DNA of 49,469 nt from an uncultured Lachnospiraceae bacterium (GCA_944380095.1 CALWGP010000005.1:1-49469); one strand, 5' to 3'; shown: positions 6,321 through 16,767, counted from the stretch's first letter. Made by a program: numbers and translations. Notes: a model not told the origin generated them from the sequence alone.

Positions 6321-8954
6321 ATGGGGCAGAGGATATACGGTTGGATCATCACGGGGGCAGCGTTGGTTTGCCTGGCGATTCTTGGAATCGGGTTTCAAAA
6401 GGAGACGGCAGGGATTCCGCAGCAGTATGCGGACCGGATTACGGACTGGGGCAACGGGGAATTTTTGTTTTGCAATGATCCGGGAAATATCGCCGTGGAT
6501 ACGCAGGAAAAGCAGCTGTTTTATGACAATATGCTCATCGTTTATACCGACGGCGGACTGTCGGCGGGACAGCAGGAAGAGCTTGCCCGGATGGTGGACG
6601 GGACGGTGGTGGGAAAGCTGGACAAAGGGCTTTCCGTCCTGCAGATCCTGGTGGAACCCACCGGGCTGGCGCAGCTTCACCGGATGGCGCAGCAGCTGGC
6701 TGCCTCGGACCTGGTCCTGGCGGCGGAGATCGACGTCCCCCTGTTTGAAGAACCCGGCGGGGAAGGAGACAGCAATCCGGATGAGGCCCAAAAAGACGCA
6801 CCGGAGGGCGGCTGGTGGGAGGAAGCCATCGGCGCCGATACCGCCTGGGAATACGAGGATTTCTGTCAGTCCGTCCCGGTCGTAGGCGTGGTGGACAACG
6901 GTTTTAAGCTGGATCACGAATGCCTGAAAGGACGAGCTTCCATGCTGGACGGATATCCGGTCAACAGCATCGATACAGAGATGCCGGATCACGGCAGCAG
7001 CGTAGCCGGCGTGCTGGCAGGGCAGAAGACGGCCGGCGGGTTTCGGGGCGTGGCGCCGAAGGCTGACCTTCTTTGCGTGGACTGGACCCGGGATCCGGCC
7101 CGACAGAAGGATGTCTATTCCACAATGGATTTTATCCGGGCGTTTAGGGACCTGGCGGAAGCCGGGGCTACGGTCATTAACTTCTCTGCAGGGATGTATG
7201 TACAGACTTACATGACCTATCTGGAAGAAGTCCTGGGGAGCGCCTTTGTTGTTTTTCCAAACGATGAGCTGTATGACGAGGTATGGGACAGCTATATAGC
7301 CTATGTGCAAAATTCCGCGAAAATTTCGGCCAAACACTGCCTTTTTCTGATGACATACCTTCTGGGACAGGAAAAGGACGTTCTTTTCATACAGGCCGCA
7401 GGCAACGGATGGAAAGGCAACACCGTAGGAAAAGAGCAGGCCATGGACGCTGTAAACACAGGTTTTTTTGCTTCCGTCACCCAGGCGGTTTTTGATGAGG
7501 TGTGCAGGACGCAGGAGGACAACCAGGCGGAGGATTTAGAGGAGTACAGGATGTGGGGGAAATTTCCCTACAGTGAGTTTAAAAGCCGGATCCTGGTGGT
7601 GGGGGCCGTATGCAGGGAAACGGATGAAAACGGAAATTACAGGATGGCGGATTTTTCCAATTACGGGGTTAGCGTGGACATCTGCGCGCCGGGAACGGAT
7701 CTTAAAACCGCTTCCGCTTCCGGGGGCTATGTGACCGGCGTACAGGGCACCAGCTTCGCGGCGCCCATGGTGGCGGGGGCGGCGGCCTTTTTAAAATCCA
7801 TCGACGAAGATCTGACCGCCGGTGAAATCAGGGAACTGCTGCTGAAAAATACGGACCGGGAAGCCTTTCTGAAAAACAACAAAACGGGGATCAAACCGGT
7901 CCTTAACATCGGCATGGCTGTGGAAGCGCTGCTTTCGCAGGAAGGCATAATGCCGCAACCCCAGGGAAACGAAGAGCACGATAAGCTGCTGGAAAGCAAG
8001 CTGGAAGGGCTGATTGCGGAATATGGGATGATTTCCACGGGGACGCGGGAATACCTGGCGGAAACGCTGAATGCAACGCAGCTGTCCGTCCCTTCCGGGG
8101 AGCTTACCGGGGTTTTGGGCGGGGACATTTATGACTATGACGGGGACGGGGAAACGGAGCTGATGGCGGCAGTGCTGGAAACCCGGACGCAGGGGACGGA
8201 CGGGACAAAGACAGGCGGGACCGTCTGCCGGATTTGCATTTATGAGGCGACAGAGGAAGGCGCGCAACTGGCGGACGAATGCAGCATTTCCATGAGCGGG
8301 CTGGATTCCTGGATGGACGCTTCCTGGCAGCTGGCCCGGGGAAGGGACTTGCAGGGACGGACGGTCCTGTATGCGGACGCCTATTATTCCATGAACGACC
8401 TGTTCTTTTCCGTGGTTTCCCTTTGCTATGAAGACGGCAGGCTGCTGCCAAAAAGGGGCGTGCAGTGCGCGGAAACAGGGGCAGGCTGCGCCTGTTATAT
8501 CCTGTCGGACGGGGCAGGGATCGAAGGGGGAAACCTTGTGGGCGCGCAGGGGGGCTGGACGGAGCAGGTCTTTTATCCGTGGGAAAACGCATGGCTGGAA
8601 TCCGGCGGCCCGGACCCGGAGCAGGCCCGTTCTTTCCGGATGGTTTATGAGGAAAATCTAAAGCAGGTAGGCCTGGCCGATGCGAACCCCAGGGGAAGGA
8701 TGATGGCGGAAGAATATCCGGAAATCGGGGCCTTTAGCGGGGAAAACAGGGAAGAGTTCCAAAGACAGGTACAGGCCCAGGAGGACTTCTATTATGACTG
8801 CTGCGTCAGGAGGATGGACGAACACTTTTCCATGGCGGACGGCAGCGCCCTGACGCCGCTGTGCGGGGTGCTTTCCCCGCGGTATCGGGACCCGGATACG
8901 GGGCGGGTCGGGATACGGCTTACGTGCTACGACGCCTACCGGGACGGGAGATAG
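6321..8954 (+). CDS. Large exported subtilisin-like serine protease (peptidase S8)
   Basis: An 877-residue protein with one N-terminal hydrophobic segment (about residues 7-25) that would act as a signal anchor or signal peptide. The S8 triad is complete: Asp192 in VVDNGF, His224 in DHGSSVAG and Ser478 in GTSFAAPM. The oxyanion Asn lies in AAGNG. The His-to-Ser distance of about 254 residues is long and includes an insertion with Tyr-rich stretches. After the protease domain comes a C-terminal region of about 370 residues that includes DYDGDGETEL, a calcium-binding FG-GAP/dockerin-like loop. Residues 26-180 look like a propeptide. The ribosome site GGAAGG precedes the start. It is a single-gene unit. 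The substrate is unknown; a role in cell-surface processing is inference. Confidence 0.88.
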   Translation: MGQRIYGWIITGAALVCLAILGIGFQKETAGIPQQYADRITDWGNGEFLFCNDPGNIAVDTQEKQLFYDNMLIVYTDGGLSAGQQEELARMVDGTVVGKLDKGLSVLQILVEPTGLAQLHRMAQQLAASDLVLAAEIDVPLFEEPGGEGDSNPDEAQKDAPEGGWWEEAIGADTAWEYEDFCQSVPVVGVVDNGFKLDHECLKGRASMLDGYPVNSIDTEMPDHGSSVAGVLAGQKTAGGFRGVAPKADLLCVDWTRDPARQKDVYSTMDFIRAFRDLAEAGATVINFSAGMYVQTYMTYLEEVLGSAFVVFPNDELYDEVWDSYIAYVQNSAKISAKHCLFLMTYLLGQEKDVLFIQAAGNGWKGNTVGKEQAMDAVNTGFFASVTQAVFDEVCRTQEDNQAEDLEEYRMWGKFPYSEFKSRILVVGAVCRETDENGNYRMADFSNYGVSVDICAPGTDLKTASASGGYVTGVQGTSFAAPMVAGAAAFLKSIDEDLTAGEIRELLLKNTDREAFLKNNKTGIKPVLNIGMAVEALLSQEGIMPQPQGNEEHDKLLESKLEGLIAEYGMISTGTREYLAETLNATQLSVPSGELTGVLGGDIYDYDGDGETELMAAVLETRTQGTDGTKTGGTVCRICIYEATEEGAQLADECSISMSGLDSWMDASWQLARGRDLQGRTVLYADAYYSMNDLFFSVVSLCYEDGRLLPKRGVQCAETGAGCACYILSDGAGIEGGNLVGAQGGWTEQVFYPWENAWLESGGPDPEQARSFRMVYEENLKQVGLADANPRGRMMAEEYPEIGAFSGENREEFQRQVQAQEDFYYDCCVRRMDEHFSMADGSALTPLCGVLSPRYRDPDTGRVGIRLTCYDAYRDGR

Positions 8955-8979
8955 GGAAAACGGCAGGGACTCCTTTGGC

Positions 8980-9008
8980 TTTACAGGGCGCACGCGAGCC
9001 GATATAAT
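8980..9008 (+). promoter_or_regulatory. SigA-type promoter of addBA
   Basis: TTTACA (8980-8985), 17-bp spacer, TATAAT (9003-9008), about 44 bases before the addB start. Confidence 0.75.
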
Positions 9009-9052
9009 AAAAGAATGCGATCGTTTTGACCTGAAGCAGAAAGGAGGCCGCC

Positions 9053-12000
9053 ATGTCCGTTCGACTGATTCTGGGAGGATCCGGCAGCGGGAAGAGCGCG
9101 TTTTTGTACCGGGAACTGATACAGCGTTCCATACAGGAACCGGACGGGAAATTTTTCCTCATCGTGCCGGACCAGTTTTCCATGCAGACCCAGAAGGATC
9201 TGGTACAGATGCATGAAAAAAAGGGAATTTTAAATATCGACGTGTTAAGCTTCGGACGGCTGACCCACCGGATTTTTGAAGAATTGGGAGGCGTGAACCG
9301 GCCCATGCTGGATGATACGGGCAAGAGCCTGATCGTGCGCCGGGTGGCGGCCCTAAAAAAGGAGCAGATGCCCGTGATCGGCGGGAATTTAGGCAAAACC
9401 GGTTACGTCCACGAGGTAAAGTCCGCCATTTCGGAGTTTATGCAGTACGGTATCCGGGGAAGCGACTTAGAAGAGCTGACGGAATTTTCCAAAAAAAGGG
9501 GACAGCTGTCCGCCAAGTTAAAGGATCTGAAGGTAATTTACGAAGGATTCCTGGAGTTTATCCACGACCGCTTCCTGACGGCGGAGGAATCCCTGGAAGT
9601 GCTGGCGGATCTTTTGCCTTCTTCGGAGCTGATGCGGGGCAGCGTGGTGGCCTTCGACGGGTTTACCGGGTTTACCCCGGTGCAGAACCGGGTGCTGCGC
9701 TGCCTGTTTTCCATGGCGTCGGAGGTGCTGATTACCGTGACGCTGGACGGCAGGGAGGACGTTTCCGTGCAGCAGGGGGAACAGGAGCTGTTTTCCTTAA
9801 GCAAAAAGACCGTCCGTTCCCTGGAAAAGCTGGCCCGGGAAGCCGGGGCGGTCCGGGGAAAGGACGTGGTGCTCAATCCCCCGGTTTTGCCCCGGTTTTT
9901 GCATGCCCCGGCCCTGGCCCATCTGGAACGGAACCTGTTTCGCTACCCCGCCCGGCCCTTTGGGGAAAAACCGGAAGAGATCCGGATTTTTGAAGCCTCC
10001 ACCCAGAGGGAAGAGGTGCGCCAGATCTGCATTTCTATCCGCAGGCTGATTCGCCAGAAGGGGTACTGCTATCGGGATATCGCGGTAATCTGCGGGGATT
10101 TTTCCGCCTATGCCAGCTGTCTGGAACAGGAATTTGCCGCTTACGGCATCCCGGTCTATCTGGACCAGACCAGGGGGATTGTGCTCAATCCCTTCATCGA
10201 ATATTTAAAGAGCGCCCTGCAGGTACGGGTGCAAAACTACAGTTATGAGGCGGTTTTCCATTATCTGCGCAGCGGGCTGGCGGATTTTTCCCCGGAGGAA
10301 ACGGACCGGCTGGAGCGTTATGCGAGGGCGCTGGGCATCCGGGGGAAAAAGAAGTGGGAAACCTTGTTCGTCTATCCTTCGCAGGATATGACGGACGCTG
10401 TAGCGCAGCTGGAGGAATTAAATGCTTTAAGGGCCCGGCTGGTGGAACAGATGGAGCCTTTGTACGGGCGCTACCGGAAAATGGAACAGTTTGCCAGGGG
10501 CCTGTACCGGTTCATTGCAGCCAACCGGGTGCAGGAAAAACTGGTCCGTTTTTCCGAAAAGTTTGAACGGGAAGGGGATCCGGTGCGAGCCAGGGAATAC
10601 GCCCAGATCTACCGTTTGGTGATGGATCTTTTGGACCAGATTGTGAGCCTGGTCGGGGAGGAAGAATCCTGTCCGGAAGAATTTGCCAGGATTTTGGAAG
10701 CGGGGTTTGAGGAGATCCAGGTAGGGACCATCCCCGTCAATGTGGACCGGGTGATGGCCGGGGATATGGAGCGTACCCGTTTACAGCAGGTGAAGGTCCT
10801 GTTTTTTGCAGGGGTCAACGACGGCTATATCCCCAAAAATGCGGGGAAGGGAGGCATCCTGTCCGATCTGGAACGGGAATTTCTGACCGGTTCCGGGAAA
10901 GAACTGGCGCCCTCCCCCCGGCAGCAGATGTACATCCAGCGGCTGTATCTGTACCTGACCCTGACGAAACCCTCGGAACGCCTCATCCTCTCCTGCTGCC
11001 GCATGGACGGGGAAGGAAAGTCCATGCGGCCCAGCTATCTGATCGGGCAGCTGACCCGGCTCTTTTCCTCCCTTACCGTGGAACAGCCGGAAAGACAGCC
11101 TGTGCTTTCCAGGATCCAGACCATGGCCGACGGCAGGGAATATCTGGTGGCAGGACTTAGGGCTTTTGCGGACGGAAGACAGGAGGAAGAACAGAAGCGG
11201 GATTTTTATACCCTGTACCGGCTGTACCAAAAAGACAAGGATTATGCGGAATGGACAAAAGCCATGACCGAAGCGGCCTTTTTTTCCTATCAGGAAACTT
11301 CCCTGGGCAGGGCGGTGGCTTTGGCGCTCTACGGACAGACCCTCCTGGGAAGCATCAGCAGGCTGGAGCAGTATGCGGCCTGCGCCTATTCCCATTTTTT
11401 GCGCTACGGCCTGCGGCTGAGGCAGCAGGAGGAATACAGCTTTGAGGCGGTGGACCTGGGCAATATTTTCCATGGGGTGCTGGAGATTTTTTCCCGGAGC
11501 CTGGGGGAAAACGGGTATACCTGGTTTACCTTTCCCAAAGAAGAAGGGGAGCGTCTGATCGAAGAGGCGGTGGACGCCTTTGCGGTGAATTATCACAATA
11601 CGGTGCTGTTTGACAATGCCAGAAACGCCTATATGATTACCCGGATCAAGCGGATCTTGAAGCGCACGGTGGCGGCGATGCAGTACCAGCTCAAAAAGGG
11701 GAGTTTTGTGCCGGAGCAGTTTGAAGTCTCTTTTTCCGTGCTGGAAGAGCTGGAGACGGTGAGCGTGGCCCTTTCGGAACAGGAAAAAATGCGTCTGAAA
11801 GGCCGGATCGACCGGATGGACGTGCGGGAAGATGAAAAACATGTTTACGTCAAGGTGGTGGACTATAAGTCCGGCAGCAGGGATTTTTCCCTGGCGGCCC
11901 TGTATTACGGCCTGCAGCTGCAGCTGGTGGTCTATTTAAACGCGGCCATGGAACTGACGGCCAAAAAGCATCCGGATAAGGAGGTAGTCCCCGCCGCCAT

Positions 12001-12508
12001 GCTCTATTACCGGGTGCAGGACCCGGTGATTGATCTGGAAGGGGAGGAGCCTTCTTTGGAAGAAATCGACCGGCGGATTTTAAAGGCCCTGCGGACCACC
12101 GGCGTGGTGAACGCCCGGGAGGATGTGGTGGAAGGGCTGGACGGGGAATTTACGGACCGGTCCGATGTGGTCCCCGTGGAGCGCAAAAAAGACGGAAGCT
12201 TCAGCGCCAGGTCCGCGGTCATGGAGGAAGGGGATTTTCGGACCGTATCCCGGTTTGTGAGCGAAAAGATCCGTCAGACGGGACGCAGGATTTTGGAGGG
12301 GCGCATCGCCCTGGACCCTTACGTGCAGGGAAAGTCCAGCGCCTGCGATTACTGCCCCTACCGGAAAGTATGCGGTTTCGATCAAAGGATCGACGGCTAT
12401 CTGGTTAGGGAGCTGGAAAATCTCAAAGACGAGGAGGCGCTTGCGCGCATCAGAAAGGAGGTCGCCTGTGGGGATGAAGTTTACGGAGAGCCAGCAAAGG
12501 GCCATTGA
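9053..12508 (+). CDS. addB: ATP-dependent helicase/deoxyribonuclease subunit B
   Basis: Subunit of AddAB, which resects double-strand ends for RecA loading and responds to Chi-like sites. The 1151 residues begin with an intact Walker A GGSGSGKS (residues 8-15). The C-terminal RecB-like nuclease has the VVDYKSG motif (Asp937, Lys939) and the QLQLVVYL helix. The four iron-sulfur ligands are present with family spacing: Cys777 and Cys1098, Cys1101, Cys1107. A strong AAAGGAGG site precedes the start. It overlaps addA by 41 bases, so the subunits are translated together. Length and all motifs match the Firmicute AddB family. Confidence 0.97.
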   Translation: MSVRLILGGSGSGKSAFLYRELIQRSIQEPDGKFFLIVPDQFSMQTQKDLVQMHEKKGILNIDVLSFGRLTHRIFEELGGVNRPMLDDTGKSLIVRRVAALKKEQMPVIGGNLGKTGYVHEVKSAISEFMQYGIRGSDLEELTEFSKKRGQLSAKLKDLKVIYEGFLEFIHDRFLTAEESLEVLADLLPSSELMRGSVVAFDGFTGFTPVQNRVLRCLFSMASEVLITVTLDGREDVSVQQGEQELFSLSKKTVRSLEKLAREAGAVRGKDVVLNPPVLPRFLHAPALAHLERNLFRYPARPFGEKPEEIRIFEASTQREEVRQICISIRRLIRQKGYCYRDIAVICGDFSAYASCLEQEFAAYGIPVYLDQTRGIVLNPFIEYLKSALQVRVQNYSYEAVFHYLRSGLADFSPEETDRLERYARALGIRGKKKWETLFVYPSQDMTDAVAQLEELNALRARLVEQMEPLYGRYRKMEQFARGLYRFIAANRVQEKLVRFSEKFEREGDPVRAREYAQIYRLVMDLLDQIVSLVGEEESCPEEFARILEAGFEEIQVGTIPVNVDRVMAGDMERTRLQQVKVLFFAGVNDGYIPKNAGKGGILSDLEREFLTGSGKELAPSPRQQMYIQRLYLYLTLTKPSERLILSCCRMDGEGKSMRPSYLIGQLTRLFSSLTVEQPERQPVLSRIQTMADGREYLVAGLRAFADGRQEEEQKRDFYTLYRLYQKDKDYAEWTKAMTEAAFFSYQETSLGRAVALALYGQTLLGSISRLEQYAACAYSHFLRYGLRLRQQEEYSFEAVDLGNIFHGVLEIFSRSLGENGYTWFTFPKEEGERLIEEAVDAFAVNYHNTVLFDNARNAYMITRIKRILKRTVAAMQYQLKKGSFVPEQFEVSFSVLEELETVSVALSEQEKMRLKGRIDRMDVREDEKHVYVKVVDYKSGSRDFSLAALYYGLQLQLVVYLNAAMELTAKKHPDKEVVPAAMLYYRVQDPVIDLEGEEPSLEEIDRRILKALRTTGVVNAREDVVEGLDGEFTDRSDVVPVERKKDGSFSARSAVMEEGDFRTVSRFVSEKIRQTGRRILEGRIALDPYVQGKSSACDYCPYRKVCGFDQRIDGYLVRELENLKDEEALARIRKEVACGDEVYGEPAKGH

Positions 12509-15500
12509 CCTGCGCGGCAGCAATATCCTGGTATCCGCCGCCGCAGGGTCCGGGAAAACGGCGGTGCTGGTGGAGCGGATCGTGAAGCTTGTAAGCGACC
12601 CTGCAAACCGGACGGACATTGACCAGATCCTGGTGGTGACCTTTACCAACGCGGCGGCGGCGCAGATGCGGGAGCGGATTTTGGGGGCGCTGACCCAAAA
12701 GGCGGAACAGGAGCCGGACAATGTGCACCTTCTGCGGCAGCTGACGCTGATTCATAATGCCAAAATTACCACCATCGACAGCTTTTGCTTAAACCTGATC
12801 CGGAACCATTTTAACGAAATCGGCCTGGATCCGGACTTTAGGACGGCGGACGAGGGAGAAAAAAAGCTTCTGGAACAGGATGTGCTGGGGCAGCTTTTGG
12901 AGGATTCCTTCGCGGCCAAAGAACCGGATTTTCTGTACTGCGTGGAATGCTTTGCGGCGGGAGGCAGGGAAACCAAACTGGAAGGGCTTATTTTGCAGCT
13001 GTACCGGTTTTCCATGAGTTACCCCTGGCCGGAGGAATGGCTTAGAACCCACCGCCCGGCAAAAGCCCCCCTTTCGGAATCTTACCGGGACGAGGCGTGG
13101 TTTCATTTCCTGGCGCAAGCCGTAAAGAAGCGGCTGCGGGAATGTATGCTGTGCGTACAGGAAAACCTGCGCCTTTGCAAAGAACCGGACGGCCCCTATT
13201 CCTACGAGGATGCGGTGGAAGCGGACCGGGCGCTGGTGGAGCGCCTGGAGCAGCTGGCCCGGGGGCTGGAAGAAAGGGAAGAAAACTGCAGGAAGCTTTG
13301 GGAAGAACTGTCCCGTCTTTCCTTTGCCAGGCTGGGCGCGAAAAAGGACCCGTCCGTTTCCCCGGAGAAAAAAGAGGCGGTAAAGGGCGGCAGGGAGCGG
13401 ATGAAACATCTGCTGGCAAGCATAGGGGAAAAATTTTTCCCAACGGATCCCGCTTCCTGGCCCGGGCAGCTTTCGGGCGCGGACAGGGCGGTGCGGACGC
13501 TGGTGGATCTGACGCTGGAGTTTATCCGGCGTCTGGACGAAAAGAAGCGGGAGAAAAACCTGCTGGATTTTTCGGATATGGAACATCTGGCGCTGAAAAT
13601 CCTGCTGGAAAAAGGGGAGGACGGCACGGCGCAGCCCACCCGCACGGCGTTTGAATACCGGGAACAGTACCGGGAAATCCTCATTGACGAGTATCAGGAT
13701 TCCAACCTGGTGCAGGAGTATCTGCTTCAGAGCATTTCCGGGGAGGACGAGGGACGGTTCGACCGGTTTATGGTGGGGGACGTAAAGCAGAGCATTTACA
13801 AATTCCGTCTGGCCCGGCCGGAAATTTTCATGGAAAAGTTCGCTTCCTATCAACAGGAGGGCGGTCCCTGCATCCGGGTGGATTTAAAGCAGAATTTCAG
13901 GAGCCGTCCCCAGGTGACGGACTGCGTCAACGACGTGTTCTTCCGGCTGATGCACCAAGAACTGGGCGGGGTAGAGTATGACGAGCAGTCGGCCCTCTAT
14001 CCGGGCGCTTCTTTCCCACAGCCTCCGGAAAACGAAGGGGGAGGGGACCCTTACGCGCCGGAATTTTGGGTGGCGGCAGAAGGGGACAAAAAGGAGGATG
14101 CAAAGCGGCTGGAGGCGAAGATGGTGGCGGCCAGGATCCGGGAGCTGGTGGGGACGCTGCCGGTGCGGGATGAAACCACCGGGCAGCTGCGTCCCGCCCG
14201 CTACAAAGACGTGGTGATTTTGCTGCGCAGTCTGTCCGGATGGGATGAAATCTTTCGCAAGACGCTGGAAGAGGAAGGGATTCCGGTCTATGTGACCACC
14301 AAAACCGGGTATTTTGCGGCCCAGGAGGTGCAGACCGCCCTGAATTTCCTTAAAATCCTCAACAATCCCCTTCAGGACATCCCGCTTTTTGGGGTGCTGC
14401 ATTCCCCGGTGGGCGGTTTTTCGGACGCCCAGGTGGCCCTGCTGCGGGCCGGGGACGATACGGGGAACCGGAGTCTGTACGACTGCATGAAGGAAGCGGC
14501 CTATAAGGAGGATTTTTTTGGGAAAAAGGCTCCCAGCCAGGCCGACGGACTGGCGGAAAAATGCCGCAGTTTTCTGGCGCTTTTGGACCGCTTCCGGGAA
14601 TACGCGGTTTATCTGCCCATCCACAGCCTGATCCGGCGGTTTCTGGACGAAACGGGCTATCTGTATACGGTGAGCGCCCTGCCTGCGGGAAACCAAAGGA
14701 AGATGAATCTGGAAATGCTTCTGGCCCGGGCGGAGAGTTTTGAAAAAACCAGCTATTCCGGCCTGTTCCACTTTATCCGCTATATGGAACAGATGGAAAA
14801 ATACAACATCGACTTCGGGGAGGCCGGGACCCTGGACGAAAATGCCGACATTGTGCGGATTATGAGTATCCACAAAAGTAAGGGCCTGGAATTTCCCGTC
14901 TGCTTTCTGTCGGGACTTTCCAAACGGTTCAACCGGCAGGACAGCGCCCAGCCCGTTATTTTGGATCTGGACCTGGGCATTGGGGCGGACTGGATCGACC
15001 CTGACGCCCGGACAAAACAGGCCACGGCCAAAAAAAATGCGCTGGCGCAAAAGCTGGTGGAGGACAGCCTGGGAGAGGAACTGCGGGTCTTGTATGTGGC
15101 CATGACCCGCGCGGAGGAAAAGCTGATCCTTACCGCCGGCGGCAGGGAAGAAAAGCTTGCCTGCCCCCAGGCAGGACCGCAGACAAAGCAGGGGCCGTCC
15201 CGGCTGTCCGCCGCCAGGATTTTGGAAGCGGCAAGCTACTTTGACCTGCTGCTGCCGGTCTGGACGGCCTGCGGCAGGCCGGTGGAGCAGTGGAGGCAGA
15301 CGCAGCTTCTGGAAGAAAAGCTGGGGAAGGAAGCGGCGGGGCAAAACCGGCTGCAGAGGCTTTTGTGGGAAAGCGGGTCCGAAGGGGAAAGGGATCCTGC
15401 GGAAGAACAGCTGCGGCAGCGGGTTTACAGCCGTTACCCCCACGAAAACCTGGCGGGGCTTTTTGTGAAAACCACGGTTTCCGAACTGAAAAAGGAAGGG

Positions 15501-16124
15501 ATGCAGCAAGAGGGGGCGGCAGAGCTGTTCCCCGAACCGGAAGTGGTGCCCTATCTGCCGGGATTTGTAAGAAAAGAAGAAAAAAGGGCGGGAGGCGCCC
15601 TGCGGGGCAGCGCCTATCACAGGGTGCTGGAGCTGTTCCCCTTTGCGGAGAAACCCTGCGCGTCCGACTGGAAGGCGCAGGAGGTAAGAAAGGAGATTGA
15701 AGCCCTGCAAACTTCCGGCCGCCTTTCGGAAGAATATGCCGCGGCGGTGAATCCCTTCCGGCTTGCGGCCTTTTTTGAGTCGGACTTAGCGGAGCGGATA
15801 CGCGCCGCCATGCAGGAGGGCAGGCTAAAGCGGGAGCAGCCCTTTGTACTGGGGATCAGCGCCTGCGAACTGTCGGAAAGCCTGCCCAAAGAAGAAACCG
15901 TGCTCATCCAGGGAATCATTGACGTCTGCTTTGAAGAAGGGGACGGGCTGGTGGTGGCGGACTATAAAACGGACGCGGTTTTGGATGAAAAAGAGCTGCT
16001 GCGCCGCTACCGGGTACAGCTTTCCTACTATGCCCGGGCCCTGGAACAGATTACGGGCAAGCGGGTAAAGGAAAAGCTGATTTATTCCTTTGCCCTGCAG
16101 CGGGCCGTTTTGGTGGAAGGATAG
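12468..16124 (+). CDS. addA: ATP-dependent helicase/nuclease subunit A
   Basis: UvrD-like 3'-5' helicase and nuclease subunit of AddAB. The GTG at 12468 is chosen because AAAGGAGGT (12454-12462) is at good spacing; ATG at 12474 is possible but a little far. From the GTG the protein has 1218 residues. It has Q-motif ESQQRAIDL, Walker A AAAGSGKT (Lys30), and the DEYQD Walker B (Asp407-Glu408). Helicase motifs follow (GDVKQSIYKFR, then SIHKSKGLEFP), and the C-terminal nuclease motif VVADYKTDAV (Asp1165, Lys1167) is intact. It starts inside addB. The pair forms a two-gene operon that ends before the ECF promoter at 16145. Confidence 0.97.
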   Translation: MGMKFTESQQRAIDLRGSNILVSAAAGSGKTAVLVERIVKLVSDPANRTDIDQILVVTFTNAAAAQMRERILGALTQKAEQEPDNVHLLRQLTLIHNAKITTIDSFCLNLIRNHFNEIGLDPDFRTADEGEKKLLEQDVLGQLLEDSFAAKEPDFLYCVECFAAGGRETKLEGLILQLYRFSMSYPWPEEWLRTHRPAKAPLSESYRDEAWFHFLAQAVKKRLRECMLCVQENLRLCKEPDGPYSYEDAVEADRALVERLEQLARGLEEREENCRKLWEELSRLSFARLGAKKDPSVSPEKKEAVKGGRERMKHLLASIGEKFFPTDPASWPGQLSGADRAVRTLVDLTLEFIRRLDEKKREKNLLDFSDMEHLALKILLEKGEDGTAQPTRTAFEYREQYREILIDEYQDSNLVQEYLLQSISGEDEGRFDRFMVGDVKQSIYKFRLARPEIFMEKFASYQQEGGPCIRVDLKQNFRSRPQVTDCVNDVFFRLMHQELGGVEYDEQSALYPGASFPQPPENEGGGDPYAPEFWVAAEGDKKEDAKRLEAKMVAARIRELVGTLPVRDETTGQLRPARYKDVVILLRSLSGWDEIFRKTLEEEGIPVYVTTKTGYFAAQEVQTALNFLKILNNPLQDIPLFGVLHSPVGGFSDAQVALLRAGDDTGNRSLYDCMKEAAYKEDFFGKKAPSQADGLAEKCRSFLALLDRFREYAVYLPIHSLIRRFLDETGYLYTVSALPAGNQRKMNLEMLLARAESFEKTSYSGLFHFIRYMEQMEKYNIDFGEAGTLDENADIVRIMSIHKSKGLEFPVCFLSGLSKRFNRQDSAQPVILDLDLGIGADWIDPDARTKQATAKKNALAQKLVEDSLGEELRVLYVAMTRAEEKLILTAGGREEKLACPQAGPQTKQGPSRLSAARILEAASYFDLLLPVWTACGRPVEQWRQTQLLEEKLGKEAAGQNRLQRLLWESGSEGERDPAEEQLRQRVYSRYPHENLAGLFVKTTVSELKKEGMQQEGAAELFPEPEVVPYLPGFVRKEEKRAGGALRGSAYHRVLELFPFAEKPCASDWKAQEVRKEIEALQTSGRLSEEYAAAVNPFRLAAFFESDLAERIRAAMQEGRLKREQPFVLGISACELSESLPKEETVLIQGIIDVCFEEGDGLVVADYKTDAVLDEKELLRRYRVQLSYYARALEQITGKRVKEKLIYSFALQRAVLVEG

Positions 16125-16144
16125 AGGAAATTCACAAATAGGCA

Positions 16145-16173
16145 TTGCAAAATCCGGGTAAATTCGCTATAGT
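16145..16173 (+). promoter_or_regulatory. SigA-type promoter of the ECF operon
   Basis: TTGCAA (16145-16150), 17-bp spacer, TATAGT (16168-16173). Only about 30 bases separate the likely start of transcription from the first gene, so there is no room for a riboswitch. Confidence 0.7.
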
Positions 16174-16210
16174 AGGTAGGTAAAAAATACTTATGAGGAG
16201 GTTAAGGCTC

Positions 16211-16765
16211 ATGAATAAAAAATTCGGCATTAAAGACGTAGTGGCAATCGGCATCGGCACGGCTTTGTTTATCGTGCTGACCAACGTGCAGGCGCCCCTG
16301 GGATTTATCCCCAACACGTCCCTGCAGTCCAGAGTGGCTGTCCTTACATTCTTCTCCGCAATCTTCGGCCCTATTGTGGGCGGGGTGATCGGTCTGGTGG
16401 GACATGCCCTGGGCGACGCGCTTTTCTATGGCAGCATCTGGTGGAGCTGGGTATTCCCCGAAGCGGTGTTCGCCATTGCGGTAGGGATCTTTGCCGCGAA
16501 GTATAAGGTAAAAGAAGGCGGCTTTGGCAAGAAGGAGATCATCCTGTTCAACATCGTCCAGGTGATCGGCAATGTGCTGGCATGGCTTTTGGTCGCCCCC
16601 GTGCTGGATATCCTGATCTATGCGGAGCCTGCGGGCAAGGTATTTGCCCAGGGCGTAGGCGCTACCTTAGGCAACGTACTGGTGGCAGGCATTCTGGGAA
16701 CCCTGCTTATGGCGGCATATTCCAAGGTCGGTGCGAAATCCGGCAGCCTTTCCAAAGAGGACTGA
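16211..16765 (+). CDS. ECF transporter S component, UPF0397 family
   Basis: Substrate-binding membrane subunit of an energy-coupling-factor importer. The start at 16211 follows GAGGAGGT; the ATG at 16193 lies in front of that site and is not used. The 184 residues give five or six hydrophobic helices with the UPF0397 pattern (GIGTALFIVLTNVQAP, GGVIGLVGHALGDALFYG, WVFPEAVFAI). The family is often labelled a riboflavin-type S component, but its substrate is not established as far as I know. It is followed two bases later by its double ATPase and then the T component, so this is a complete dedicated (group I) ECF system. No vitamin gene or riboswitch nearby hints at the ligand. Confidence 0.88.
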   Translation: MNKKFGIKDVVAIGIGTALFIVLTNVQAPLGFIPNTSLQSRVAVLTFFSAIFGPIVGGVIGLVGHALGDALFYGSIWWSWVFPEAVFAIAVGIFAAKYKVKEGGFGKKEIILFNIVQVIGNVLAWLLVAPVLDILIYAEPAGKVFAQGVGATLGNVLVAGILGTLLMAAYSKVGAKSGSLSKED

Positions 16766-16767
16766 AC

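Noticed and set aside
16582..16767. Longer N-terminus for the ECF ATPase
   Set aside because: The extension overlaps the S-component gene and encodes no ABC-domain sequence; MTPIIEF is the proper start.
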